From Thermodesulfitimonas autotrophica (GTDB lineage Bacteria > Bacillota > Desulfotomaculia > Desulfotomaculales > Ammonificaceae): 64,000 nt of DNA. The stretch spans positions 380,460 through 444,459 of the forward strand of contig NZ_RKRE01000001.1 in assembly GCF_003815015.1 (NCBI RefSeq). The letters are read 5' to 3'. A model generated the notes under the pieces. It was not told where the DNA came from. It was given only the letters and a program-made list of their open reading frames with translations, and searched no databases. Position numbers and translations under genes: made by a program. Below, in pieces: positions 1 through 7,431 of the stretch. Position 1 is the stretch's first letter, and each line of letters opens with the position of its first letter.

Positions 1-803
1 AGGCGCAGGGCTCTCATCCGGTAGAGTTGCCTCAATCTGCGGGACGTCCTGCGGCCGGACCTGTTGAGCCTCGACTGCTCTTCGGCGATGCGTTTCGTCC
101 AGTACAGGAAGTCCTTCCAGACTTCGCGTCCCGAGAAGAGCAGTTGTTGATCCATGCCTTCCACGGCGAGGGCGACCAGTATCCTGGCTCCCAGGTCTGC
201 GGCAGCGTGCTTTTCCGGCTTGAGGGATCTGACCGACTTGGATACTTCGACGACCTGGCGGGCGTACCAGCGTTTCTTCACCTGGTCACACTTCAGCTCC
301 AGGGTTTTGGGCGTGCCCGAGAACCGCAGGACGCCTCTGGTCTGCAGCACCAGCCGGTGTCCGTTTTTGGTTCTCAGGTCTGCGGGCAGCGTCAGCGAAA
401 GCGTTCTGGCCGTCAGGCGGTACGACTTCGGCGACTTGACCGGGATGACTTTGGCGGTCCGTTTCCCGGTCTTGCGGTCCTTCCAGTAGCCCGGCAGGCG
501 CGGTCGGTTTTCCAACTCGCCTTTCCGGTAAAGCCGCAGGAGAGCGAAAAAGGAGTCCCATGCCTTCCGCGCTTTTTTGATTATCTCCTGCCCGATGTCA
601 GACGGTAGGGCTTTGTAAGCTGAGCACTCCTTGAATTCGGAGCACAGCTTTGCGTAGGAAGGCACGGGCTCTCCTTTGAGAAACAACTGCCTGCACCTGT
701 ACTGGACGGCATTCCAGAGTGCGGCGCAGCGGTCTGCCAGGATTTCGAGGTATTCGGCTTGCTCTCTGGCGTATAGGACGCGGATTACGTTGGTACGTTT
801 CAT
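1..803 (-). CDS. TnpB-like IS200/IS605 OrfB protein, partial
   Basis: The N-terminal 267 or so residues of a TnpB family protein (RNA-guided nuclease carried by IS200/IS605-type elements). The gene starts at the ATG at 803 and runs off the left edge. Residues 28-42 hold the tryptophan and arginine rich ALWNAVQYRCRQLF stretch typical of the family N-terminus, and residues 200-210 hold a RuvC-I-like AADLGAR motif with Asp203. The zinc ribbon, RuvC-II and RuvC-III must lie outside the window. The start lies 5 bp downstream of the stop of the 808-1353 gene, so both may share a transcript. The family call rests on motif and layout, not on a search. Confidence 0.8.
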   Translation of the reverse strand, partial: MKRTNVIRVLYAREQAEYLEILADRCAALWNAVQYRCRQLFLKGEPVPSYAKLCSEFKECSAYKALPSDIGQEIIKKARKAWDSFFALLRLYRKGELENRPRLPGYWKDRKTGKRTAKVIPVKSPKSYRLTARTLSLTLPADLRTKNGHRLVLQTRGVLRFSGTPKTLELKCDQVKKRWYARQVVEVSKSVRSLKPEKHAAADLGARILVALAVEGMDQQLLFSGREVWKDFLYWTKRIAEEQSRLNRSGRRTSRRLRQLYRMRALR

Positions 804-807
804 GTTT

Positions 808-1353
808 TTATTTTACCATAAATTTTAGGCGCATTCCTCCCCTGAATGAATTCAAGGGCATCCTGCGCCTAGTTATCGTGAAGGTGTAGGTGCGGCACGC
901 CCCTACCAGCTCCGTACCGTTCCTGAGCCTTACCGTCAGGTGCGGCTTCCGCCCCAGGCTGCGAAGCCGAAAAAGCTCCACGTCCAGGGACGAAGCCGGG
1001 CTTAAAGAAAACTTTTCCGGCGTCGCCCGGCCTTCCGCTTTTCTAATTACCAAACCATTATTTTCAGAGAGGGTGAAATCCAGGAACCGACCCTTCCTTT
1101 CCGCCTGAGTCAACTGCTCCCACGGTAATGCCTCTTTCCGCCGCGATTCTTTAAGTTTCTTTTTAAGGGCGCCGATTTCCTTCACGATCCAATCATCTAT
1201 TTCTCTTTCCTCCCACCAGAAACTGAGTGAGCCGCCTATAAAAAGCGCGACCATAATAACTGCAGGGTTGTCTGTAAATTGTTTAAACAAAAACAATAGA
1301 GAGAGGCTAATGGCAGCCCATCTTATAAGAAGCCTCGCGATTATCCAGTCCAC
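808..1353 (-). CDS. Hypothetical membrane protein, two N-terminal TM segments
   Basis: A protein of about 181 residues that I do not recognise. Two hydrophobic segments occupy roughly residues 5-25 and 30-45, then a charged, lysine-rich helix (EEREIDDWIVKEIGALKKKL) leads into a basic C-terminal domain of about 110 residues, presumably cytoplasmic. The frame is open to 1362, but the GTG at 1353 is preferred because GGGAGGTG lies 6 nt upstream. A terminator hairpin (1378-1404) sits directly in front of the ribosome binding site, so the gene has almost no room for its own promoter. Function unknown. Confidence 0.6.
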   Translation of the reverse strand: MDWIIARLLIRWAAISLSLLFLFKQFTDNPAVIMVALFIGGSLSFWWEEREIDDWIVKEIGALKKKLKESRRKEALPWEQLTQAERKGRFLDFTLSENNGLVIRKAEGRATPEKFSLSPASSLDVELFRLRSLGRKPHLTVRLRNGTELVGACRTYTFTITRRRMPLNSFRGGMRLKFMVK

Positions 1354-1360
1354 CGCAAAC

Positions 1361-1404
1361 ACCTCCCGAAAAACAAAAGCGGCCGGGCTTTCCGCCCGAC
1401 CGCT
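1361..1404 (-). terminator. Rho-independent terminator abutting the next RBS
   Basis: On the minus strand an 11-bp GC-rich hairpin with one mismatch (arms at 1378-1388 and 1394-1404) is followed by a T-rich tail and at once by the GGGAGGTG of the next gene. It should end transcription of the 1414-1905 gene, or act as an attenuator for the gene at 808-1353. Confidence 0.75.
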
Positions 1405-1413
1405 TTTTCTTGC

Positions 1414-1905
1414 TTATTTCTGCGGGGCCACGTTTGGCGCCAGCCTCACCTGCGGCCCGTACACCTGCCCGGGCACGCCCTCCGGAGGCGCGGGTCGCTC
1501 CTCGGGCCTGAAGTCCCGGTGCAGGGCCAGCGCCTGGCCGTCCTTCACCAGCAAATCAACGTAGTCGCCCGGCTTGAAGTGCTTCGTCAGATCAACCTTC
1601 TGCCCGGGCTGGTTCACGAAGCCCATCCCCACCTGGACGGAAGTGAACTCGTTCGTCCGGTAGGTGACGGTCCTCCCGGCCTCGCCGCCCTTTTCGACCT
1701 TGACCGTGATCGCGTCGGGTTCGACGGAGACGACCTTACCGCGCCGGACCATCTTGTTCAGCTCTTCCTGGTGCTTCTTCGCCATCTCCTGGGCTTTCTT
1801 CCGCGGGGCCACGACGTAGTGCTGGCGCGCCCCGAACCAGCCTGAGCCGAAGCCCAGAGCGAGGCAAAAGACGCTTAAAACAATAAGACTAAGGATGCGC
1901 TTCAT
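1414..1905 (-). CDS. Hypothetical exported/anchored protein
   Basis: A 163-residue protein with an N-terminal hydrophobic segment (residues 4-25, MKRILSLIVLSVFCLALGFG) that could be an uncleaved signal anchor, then a lysine-rich helix (residues 35-52) and a mainly beta C-terminal domain (KVVSVEPDAITVKVEKGG) that could be OB-like. The C-terminus is proline rich. It follows the Tad pilus operon on the same strand and is flanked by terminators on both sides, so it looks like a monocistronic accessory gene of the element. An AAGGAGTTGG ribosome binding site precedes the ATG. No family recognised. Confidence 0.65.
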   Translation of the reverse strand: MKRILSLIVLSVFCLALGFGSGWFGARQHYVVAPRKKAQEMAKKHQEELNKMVRRGKVVSVEPDAITVKVEKGGEAGRTVTYRTNEFTSVQVGMGFVNQPGQKVDLTKHFKPGDYVDLLVKDGQALALHRDFRPEERPAPPEGVPGQVYGPQVRLAPNVAPQK

Positions 1906-1944
1906 CGAGAAAAGACCAACTCCTTTCGGGTTTTGTTAATCTTC

Positions 1945-1985
1945 TTAAAAAAAAATGCGGCCCGGCCCCCGAAAGACCGGGCCGC
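1945..1985 (-). terminator. Strong rho-independent terminator
   Basis: On the minus strand a 9-bp GC-only stem (1957-1965 with 1977-1985) is followed by nine uridines. It would end transcripts coming from the pilus operon through the 1986-2241 noncoding region. Confidence 0.8.
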
Positions 1986-2009
1986 GGTCGGAGGGGGCTA
2001 AGTGACGTC

Positions 2010-2213
2010 CTCTCCTCAATAAATTGAGGGGCATCTCTTTAAGGGCATGCACGCAGGCTTTTGCTCCTGCGCTTCGGTTCGTGGACTCCGTGCTACCCCA
2101 GGTGGAGCGACAGGACCACAGGCCGCGCCACACGGCCACTACTCCCCTTCACGGGAGATACCTGAACTGAGGCGAGAAGGTCCGTGTATCCCCTCAATAA
2201 ATTGAAAGGGGAT
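2010..2213. mobile_element. Possible small IS605-derived/PATE-like remnant with twin palindromes
   Basis: The 336-bp gap 1906-2241 holds no convincing gene. Inside it, two related palindromes lie 177 bp apart: CCTCAATAAATTGAGG at 2014-2029 and CCCCTCAATAAATTGAAAGG starting at 2190. The stretch between them has several GC-rich inverted repeats and an open frame on the minus strand that looks like a transposon tail, not a protein. Subterminal palindromes at both ends are how IS200/IS605 elements and their non-autonomous derivatives are recognised by TnpA. The assignment is an inference from layout only. Confidence 0.35.
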
Positions 2214-2241
2214 TACTGCCCCCTCGCGCTCCCCCGTTTTT

Positions 2242-3264
2242 CTAAGGCGTTTCGAGCTCGTGCTTAAATACGGCTTTACCGCTCACGTCGATCCACTTTG
2301 CCCACGCGCTGGCGTCGGGGTTGAACAATTTTGGCAGCGCCGGGCAGATGGTCCTGATGTGATAATCCACCACGGCGGTGCAGTAAACGCCGTCGTCGTA
2401 GAGCTTCACGTCTTTCTCCGGGTCGAAGTTGCAGTCGTAGTCCCTCTCTTTATGGGGCTTGTCCGTCATCGAGAGCTGCCCTTCTTTCGGCTCCGGGGCG
2501 GGACCCTGCGCGACGCCTTCCTGTTTGCTTTGCTCCATCTGCTTCTTAGCCTCTTCGGCCTGCTTCCTGGCCTCGTCGAGCTGCTTCTTTACATCGAGCA
2601 TGGCGCAGATGTCCTTCCCGGAGACGTCCCTGCACGGCGAGCCTCTCTGAGAAGCCCACCACTGGCCCTCCTTCACCAGGTCGAGCCGCAGCGTGAAGCC
2701 CTTTTGCAGCAGTTCCAGGTCTTTTTGAGGGATGCGTAGATCGACCGTCTTGCTCTCCCTCTGGTTCAGATCACCCACGGGGGTCCGCGCGCCGTCCCAG
2801 ACGAGGACTTTGTTCTGGTCCACCACGTGGTAGCTAAGGTTCACCCCCTTCAAGTTCGGGCCGACAGGCAACAAGGTGACGGCGACGGGCAGCTCCGCCC
2901 CGTCTTTTGTCTCTTTCGCGCCGGCCAGGTCGGGAGAATAAGCCACGCCGAAGCCTTCCTGGACGGAAGGGATACGTGAGTTACCGGGAAACGGCTGGAC
3001 GACGGCCGCAGCGTTCGCCCAGTTCTCCCTTCCCGTGGGAAGGGTTCCCGAGATCACCTCGTCGGCCCGCTGCCTGGCCAGCGCCGCGTCGTGGTAGACC
3101 GCGTAGGTCCGCGCGGCTTCCCTGGCCGCGGAAGCGGCGACGTTCTGGGCCACAAGCGCCTGAAGAATCTGAATTGAGGCGAGAATAAAGAAGAGCGCGA
3201 AAGGCGAGATGAGGAGCCACTCGACGGTAGTCATGCCCGACTCGTCTCTCAGTCTCTTGAGCAC
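2242..3264 (-). CDS. TadE-like pseudopilin with long C-terminal extension
   Basis: A 340-residue minor pilin or pilus assembly protein of the Tad/Flp (type IVc) system. The prepilin-type signal is visible: Gly10-Met11 with Glu15 at +5, followed by a hydrophobic helix to about residue 38 and the ARE/AART segment typical of TadE. Residues 40-210 form an extracytoplasmic domain. Residues 225-270 are a charged, glutamine and lysine rich coiled coil (KKQLDEARKQAEEAKKQMEQ), and the rest is a small cysteine-containing domain. It is the last gene of the pilus operon. Normal TadE proteins are shorter, so the extension is unusual. Processing would need a prepilin peptidase that is not in this window. 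Confidence 0.75.
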   Translation of the reverse strand: MLKRLRDESGMTTVEWLLISPFALFFILASIQILQALVAQNVAASAAREAARTYAVYHDAALARQRADEVISGTLPTGRENWANAAAVVQPFPGNSRIPSVQEGFGVAYSPDLAGAKETKDGAELPVAVTLLPVGPNLKGVNLSYHVVDQNKVLVWDGARTPVGDLNQRESKTVDLRIPQKDLELLQKGFTLRLDLVKEGQWWASQRGSPCRDVSGKDICAMLDVKKQLDEARKQAEEAKKQMEQSKQEGVAQGPAPEPKEGQLSMTDKPHKERDYDCNFDPEKDVKLYDDGVYCTAVVDYHIRTICPALPKLFNPDASAWAKWIDVSGKAVFKHELETP

Positions 3265-3291
3265 GCCGGTTCACCCCCTTTCGTTCAAGTT

Positions 3292-3324
3292 CTCAAAAAA
3301 GAAAAGCCTCCTTCACGGAGGCTT
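3292..3324 (-). terminator. Intrinsic terminator inside the pilus operon
   Basis: An 8-bp hairpin (arms near 3304-3311 and 3317-3324) with a T-rich tail on the minus strand lies between the Flp-like pilin and the TadE-like gene. It probably lowers expression of the distal gene relative to the major pilin. Confidence 0.65.
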
Positions 3325-3332
3325 CCTTCTTA

Positions 3333-3548
3333 TTACTGCGGAAACTGCGGCATGATGTACTTGTTCCACCAGTTGGTGATCGGGTCCTTCGCCAGGAAGT
3401 AGGTCCCCATTAAAATGATCGTGCCGACCCCTAAAATCAGGAGAGCCTCGACGACCCCCATCCCCCCTCTCTCGTTTCTCAGGGGGATCCTCAGAACCTC
3501 GAGGCGCGCCCAGGCCCGCAGCGCGATTTCGTTGACCTTGCCGAGCAT
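3333..3548 (-). CDS. Flp-type major pilin candidate
   Basis: A 71-residue prepilin-like protein. Residues 1-29 form a leader ending in Gly29. The predicted mature protein starts at Met30 with Glu34 at +5 (GG/MGVVEALLILG), followed by a hydrophobic helix of about 20 residues and a short polar tail ending in MPQFPQ. Size and layout match Flp pilins, which form the filament of Tad pili after cleavage by TadV/CpaA. The leader is longer than in most Flp pilins. It sits between TadG-like and TadE-like genes in one operon, and the strong downstream hairpin fits a highly expressed structural gene. Confidence 0.7.
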   Translation of the reverse strand: MLGKVNEIALRAWARLEVLRIPLRNERGGMGVVEALLILGVGTIILMGTYFLAKDPITNWWNKYIMPQFPQ

Positions 3549-3567
3549 GCCGGTTCACCTCCTTTCC

Positions 3568-4131
3568 TTAAGGTGCGGCGGGAGCCACCGCTTCCCCGGT
3601 TCCGGTCGCGCCCACCCCCTTGTCCGCGTCGTTCAGTCCCCATAGCTTCGCTAAGGGCCCCGCCAGGAGAAGCTTGAGCCTGGAGCTGAGCGATACCCGG
3701 TACTTGTTGTTTGTGTCGCCCTCGATTCGACCCGCGAAGCTGTCGTTTGCCGGTACGGGAGAAACGTCGAACTCCAGCAGGCCCGCCTTTTCCTGGGCCT
3801 TCAGTATTCCGGAGATGTTGCGCCGCACGGCGTCCCTCGCGGCTGTCTCCGCCAGGACGGGGTCTTTGATCACGGCGTCGTAACCCGCGATCTTCGCGTT
3901 GAGCGCAATCAGGTTCCCCTGGGAGTCATAGACCGCTTCGTAGACGTAGCGGGGCTCCAGCACCGCGGTCTGCGCCGCGGCCAGCGCCCCGGCGTCCGCC
4001 GCCGTCCTGAGCTGTCCCCTGACCAGGTGTATCCTGGCTAAATCAAAAAACATCAGCATCGCGAGCATCGCCAGGGGGATCATTAATAAGGAGATGGTGG
4101 TCGGGACCATGCCCCTCTCGTCGTGGAGCAT
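3568..4131 (-). CDS. TadG-like pilus protein
   Basis: A 187-residue protein with a short leader (ERG at residues 5-7), a hydrophobic helix (residues 10-30) and the sequence RTAADAGALAAAQTA at about residues 42-56, a hallmark of TadG/von Willebrand-like pilus proteins (DAAALAAA motif). The remainder is an extracytoplasmic domain. Unlike the two neighbouring pilins, the +5 position after Gly7 is threonine, not glutamate, so it may stay membrane-anchored. It follows the TadC-like gene at 4136 with only 4 bp between them, so the two are translationally linked. Confidence 0.75.
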   Translation of the reverse strand: MLHDERGMVPTTISLLMIPLAMLAMLMFFDLARIHLVRGQLRTAADAGALAAAQTAVLEPRYVYEAVYDSQGNLIALNAKIAGYDAVIKDPVLAETAARDAVRRNISGILKAQEKAGLLEFDVSPVPANDSFAGRIEGDTNNKYRVSLSSRLKLLLAGPLAKLWGLNDADKGVGATGTGEAVAPAAP

Positions 4132-4135
4132 CCGA

Positions 4136-4990
4136 TCAGCCTCCTCTCATAGAGCGCACCAGGCCCACGGCCAGGGGCCCCAGGAGCAGTATCGCGGCCG
4201 CAGGGAGCACGGTGAGGACCACGGGAATGATGGTCTTGATCTCCATCTTCCTGGATATCTCCTCGATCTTCATTTCCCGGGCGCGCCTGATCTCCCTGGC
4301 CTGGGCCAGCAGCGCCTCGGGTAAGTTCTCCGACCCGTGCCTCAGTGCGTTGATGACCGCGGCCGCGAAGTCCCGCGCGGCGTCGGTCCCCACCCTGTCG
4401 GCGAACCGCCTGAGCGGCTCTTCCTTCAGGGTGCCGCCCAGTTCTTCGACGAGAATCTTCAGTTCCGCCCCCAGGGGCCCCGGGATTTCGGACTGCTTCT
4501 CTAAAACCTTGAGGGGCAAGACCGAAGCCGCCACGTAGACCGCCGTCTTTTCGACGAAAATTAAGAAGTCCCGCTCCAGCTGCTTCTGCATCTCGGAGGC
4601 CTTCCTGGAAAGGAGAAACCTGGGCAGGGCGAAGGCCACCAGGGGTATCGGGAGCGCGAGGAGGAACGCCTGGGGCCTAATCGAAACGAGCGCCGCGGCG
4701 GCCAGCGCCCCGGCGGCGCCGCACCCGAACCAGATCCCGGAGAACTCCTGGGAGGAAAGCCTCCACCCCGCCCGGCGCAGGTCGCGCGCGAGGGAGGGAC
4801 CCGTCAGGGCGGGGCGCAGAAAGGAGACCCGCTCCAGCAGCCGGCCGAAGCTCTCCGCGAGAGAGGAAGGGGAGCGGGTCGCGACCATTTCGGAAACCGG
4901 GTTGCGCCCGATCAAGAAAGCGGTTCCCAGAAAGAGGCAGAAGAAGCAGAGCGCGGAGAAGACGCTGAGCAGGACGAACAAAATCAACAC
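4136..4990 (-). CDS. tadC: TadC-like inner membrane platform protein
   Basis: A 284-residue T2SSF/GspF-type membrane protein that would form the platform for the TadA ATPase. It has a hydrophobic N-terminal segment (residues 1-27), a central hydrophobic pair (about 90-120), a cytoplasmic helical domain (about 120-245) containing the EISRKMEIK stretch, and a C-terminal membrane helix. It is clearly related in layout to the 5286-6149 product, as TadB and TadC are to one another. The ribosome binding site AGGGGGTG precedes the ATG. Confidence 0.85.
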   Translation of the reverse strand: MLILFVLLSVFSALCFFCLFLGTAFLIGRNPVSEMVATRSPSSLAESFGRLLERVSFLRPALTGPSLARDLRRAGWRLSSQEFSGIWFGCGAAGALAAAALVSIRPQAFLLALPIPLVAFALPRFLLSRKASEMQKQLERDFLIFVEKTAVYVAASVLPLKVLEKQSEIPGPLGAELKILVEELGGTLKEEPLRRFADRVGTDAARDFAAAVINALRHGSENLPEALLAQAREIRRAREMKIEEISRKMEIKTIIPVVLTVLPAAAILLLGPLAVGLVRSMRGG

Positions 4991-4993
4991 CCC

Positions 4994-5284
4994 CTAAACT
5001 GCCGCGAGCGTCCGCGCCAGGGCCGCGAAGTAACCGATCAGCACGAACACGGCCCCGGGCTGCTGGTAGAGCTTGAGCCCCAGCAAAGAGGCCGCCAGGA
5101 ACTCGGCGAGCGTCGCCAGCACGGAGCCCTCCTCGCGCCCCAGGCAGGAGCAGAACGCGGCTCTTAAAAGAAACCGCACCGCGAGCAGGGAGAGCGCCAT
5201 CAAGACGGCTCCCCACAAAAAGTCGGGGAGCCGCTCAAAGAAGGAAAGCGCATAATTCTCGGCGGAGAGAAACTCGCCCCACAC
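4994..5284 (-). CDS. Small membrane protein between TadB and TadC
   Basis: A 96-residue hydrophobic protein with three or four predicted membrane helices (about residues 20-42, 45-65 and 70-95). It lies 1 bp from the TadB-like gene and 3 bp from the TadC-like gene, so it is co-translated with the pilus platform. I do not recognise a family. It could be a lineage-specific platform subunit. A two-cysteine segment (CSCLGRE) lies near residue 48. Confidence 0.6.
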   Translation of the reverse strand: MWGEFLSAENYALSFFERLPDFLWGAVLMALSLLAVRFLLRAAFCSCLGREEGSVLATLAEFLAASLLGLKLYQQPGAVFVLIGYFAALARTLAAV

Positions 5285-5285
5285 T

Positions 5286-6149
5286 TCAAAGCACCTCCTC
5301 CGCCCCTTTTAGCAGCTTCCGCACGATGACGTGGCCGACGACTACAAGCGCGACCGCCAGGAGTATTGGCAACCTCCCTGAAGGGGAAGAGAATGCCGCG
5401 CGGTACTCGGGCATCGCGAGGGCCATGAGGCCCGCCAGGCCGAAGGGGAACACGCTCCCGATGGTGAAGCCCAGCCTTATGTCGGCGGTGGCGGCTGACA
5501 CCTTGCGCCGCAGCATCGCCCGCTCCTTCAAAAACTCCACCGTGCTCTCCAGGAGCTTTATCCCCGCGGGGCCGCCCACGTCGGTCACCAACGATAACCC
5601 CTCGGCCAGGACCCTGACCTCTTCCAGGCCCACCCTCTCGGCCATCTGCTGCGCGGCTTCCGAGATGGGCGTGTTGGACTTTGCTTTGTCGAGCACGAAG
5701 AGCACTTCGGACCGCATCGGCTCCGGCACGCTCTTCGCGCCGTACTCGAGCGCGTTCAGGACGTCCGGAGACGCCCGCAGCACCGAGCACATCCCCGCCA
5801 CGCACCGGGCCAGGTGCTGCAGGAAGGCAGCCTTCCTCTTCTCCTGAAGCACGCGGCCGTAAAAGCGCGGGACGAAGACGAACGCGAGCGCGGCAAAAAG
5901 GACGGCGGCAGGAACGAACCGCGTCAGCCCGTAAACCACGGCCGCCGTGGTGAGCGCGGAGACCACCCCCACGGAGAGCAGGTCGTCGTCGCAGCGCCAC
6001 AGCTCCCTGAGGAAGGAGCGCCGGGCGGCCTCTTTCCCTTTCTTTTGGAGGGCTACCATCTCCAGAATGGGGTTCCGTCTTTTCAGCAGCGCGACTCCGC
6101 AGAAGAAACTGAAGGCGGCCGCCGCCACGAAGAAGAAGATCAGCGGCAC
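5286..6149 (-). CDS. tadB: TadB-like inner membrane platform protein
   Basis: A 287-residue T2SSF-family protein: N-terminal membrane helix (residues 3-22), a central hydrophobic pair (about 60-95), a long cytoplasmic domain with conserved helical segments (LEYGAKSVPEPMRSE, GGPAGIKLLESTVEFLKER), and C-terminal helices (about 225-275). It lies 1 bp downstream of tadA and 1 bp upstream of the 96-aa gene. In Tad systems TadB and TadC assemble with the TadA ATPase to extrude Flp pilin. Confidence 0.85.
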   Translation of the reverse strand: MPLIFFFVAAAAFSFFCGVALLKRRNPILEMVALQKKGKEAARRSFLRELWRCDDDLLSVGVVSALTTAAVVYGLTRFVPAAVLFAALAFVFVPRFYGRVLQEKRKAAFLQHLARCVAGMCSVLRASPDVLNALEYGAKSVPEPMRSEVLFVLDKAKSNTPISEAAQQMAERVGLEEVRVLAEGLSLVTDVGGPAGIKLLESTVEFLKERAMLRRKVSAATADIRLGFTIGSVFPFGLAGLMALAMPEYRAAFSSPSGRLPILLAVALVVVGHVIVRKLLKGAEEVL

Positions 6150-6150
6150 G

Positions 6151-7431
6151 TTACCACTCCCTTCTCTTTTTGGAGAAGACCTTCGGCTCCGCGACCTGCT
6201 CGATCCGCCCGCCCTTGTAGGCGAAGACGACCCTGGGGGCAGGCTTCAACCCGTCGGGGGTCTCCTGACGTAAAACTTCGGCGACCTGCACCACTCTGCG
6301 GGCGAACCGCCGCGGCTCCACCTCAACCTTTGCGCAGTGGACCACGACGTCGAGGGCCATCGCCGTCTTTTCCAGGCACGCGGCCCTCCCCTCCGACTTT
6401 CCCTCGTCGCTCATCATGAGCATTGTCGGGAACCGGTAGAGCGCGGCGTCAACGGCGCTGTCCGCGTGGAAGGTGGTCATGGCCGGATGGCCCACGAACA
6501 TGGCCGAGGCCACGTAGTAGGCCTCCCTTCCCCTGCTCTCGCCCAGGATGATGAAGTCCGGCCGCAGGCGGAGGAGCATCTTCTTCACCATGTCCGCGAG
6601 CTCTATCCCCCCTCTGCCGTCAAGTCCCGGAGGCCTGGAGAGGAAGCGCCGCACGTTCCTGTGCTGGGGCTGCAGCTCCAGCGCGTCCTCGAAGCACACC
6701 AGGGAGGCGGTCGGGCCGTACGCTTCCGAAATGAAGGAGGTGAGCGCGTTCAGCAGGGTGGTCTTGCCCGAGCCCATGCCCCCGGTGATGACCACGTTGA
6801 GCTTCCTGCCGATCGCCTCCCTGAGAAAAGAGGCGACCTCCTCCGTCAGGGTATTGCTCTCCAAAAGGTCCCTCATCGTGAGGGGCTCCGGGAACCGCCT
6901 GATGGTCATGGTGGTCCCCAAAGGGGAGAGGGGAGGGATGACCACGTGGACGCGCGAGCCGTCCGGCAGGTGCGCGTCCTGCTCCGGGCAGGACTCGTCT
7001 ATTCTCCGGCCGCAGGTCATGACGATCTTCTGCGCTATGGTCCGGAGGTGCTCCTCGTTCCTGAAGCGGACCGGCGCCTCTTCGAGGACGCCCCGCCGCT
7101 CCACGTAGACCTGGCTGTGGTCCGTCACCATGACCTCGGTAACGTCCCTGTCCTCGTCTCTCTCGGGAAAGATGTAGCGCTGGAGGGGGCCGTAGCCAAG
7201 GATGTCCTGGACGACGCTCTCGATGAGGTCGACGCGGGTTTCCGCTTCCAGGTGCGCCACGGTCCTCAGATAGCCCTCGTGCGCCCGCGGGTTTCTGAGG
7301 GCCGCCGGGTTTTCCCTCCGCACGCGCTCTAAAACCTTCAGGCGCAGGATCTCGACCGCGCCCGCGTCCTGCTCCGAGAAGAACTCCTGCCCGCTCAAGA
7401 GTTTCTGGATCAGCGATTCCTCGTTGTTCAC
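6151..7431 (-). CDS. tadA: TadA-like secretion ATPase
   Basis: A VirB11/TadA-type hexameric ATPase of 426 residues powering pilus assembly. The Walker A motif is at residues 217-225 (GGMGSGKTT) and the Walker B region at 293-298 (FIILGE), followed by the Arg/His box around 299-323 (SRGREAYYVASAMFVGHPAMTTFHADS). The frame is open far upstream to 8124, but the start chosen is the GTG at 7431, which overlaps the TGA of the preceding gene (GTGA); homology to the family begins only there. Typical TadA proteins are about 400-450 residues, so the length fits. Confidence 0.9.
   Translation of the reverse strand: MNNEESLIQKLLSGQEFFSEQDAGAVEILRLKVLERVRRENPAALRNPRAHEGYLRTVAHLEAETRVDLIESVVQDILGYGPLQRYIFPERDEDRDVTEVMVTDHSQVYVERRGVLEEAPVRFRNEEHLRTIAQKIVMTCGRRIDESCPEQDAHLPDGSRVHVVIPPLSPLGTTMTIRRFPEPLTMRDLLESNTLTEEVASFLREAIGRKLNVVITGGMGSGKTTLLNALTSFISEAYGPTASLVCFEDALELQPQHRNVRRFLSRPPGLDGRGGIELADMVKKMLLRLRPDFIILGESRGREAYYVASAMFVGHPAMTTFHADSAVDAALYRFPTMLMMSDEGKSEGRAACLEKTAMALDVVVHCAKVEVEPRRFARRVVQVAEVLRQETPDGLKPAPRVVFAYKGGRIEQVAEPKVFSKKRREW

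Noticed and set aside
1945-2139. A 64-aa frame in the 1906-2241 gap
   Set aside because: It crosses a terminator hairpin and lacks a good ribosome binding site; more likely a transposon tail read by chance.
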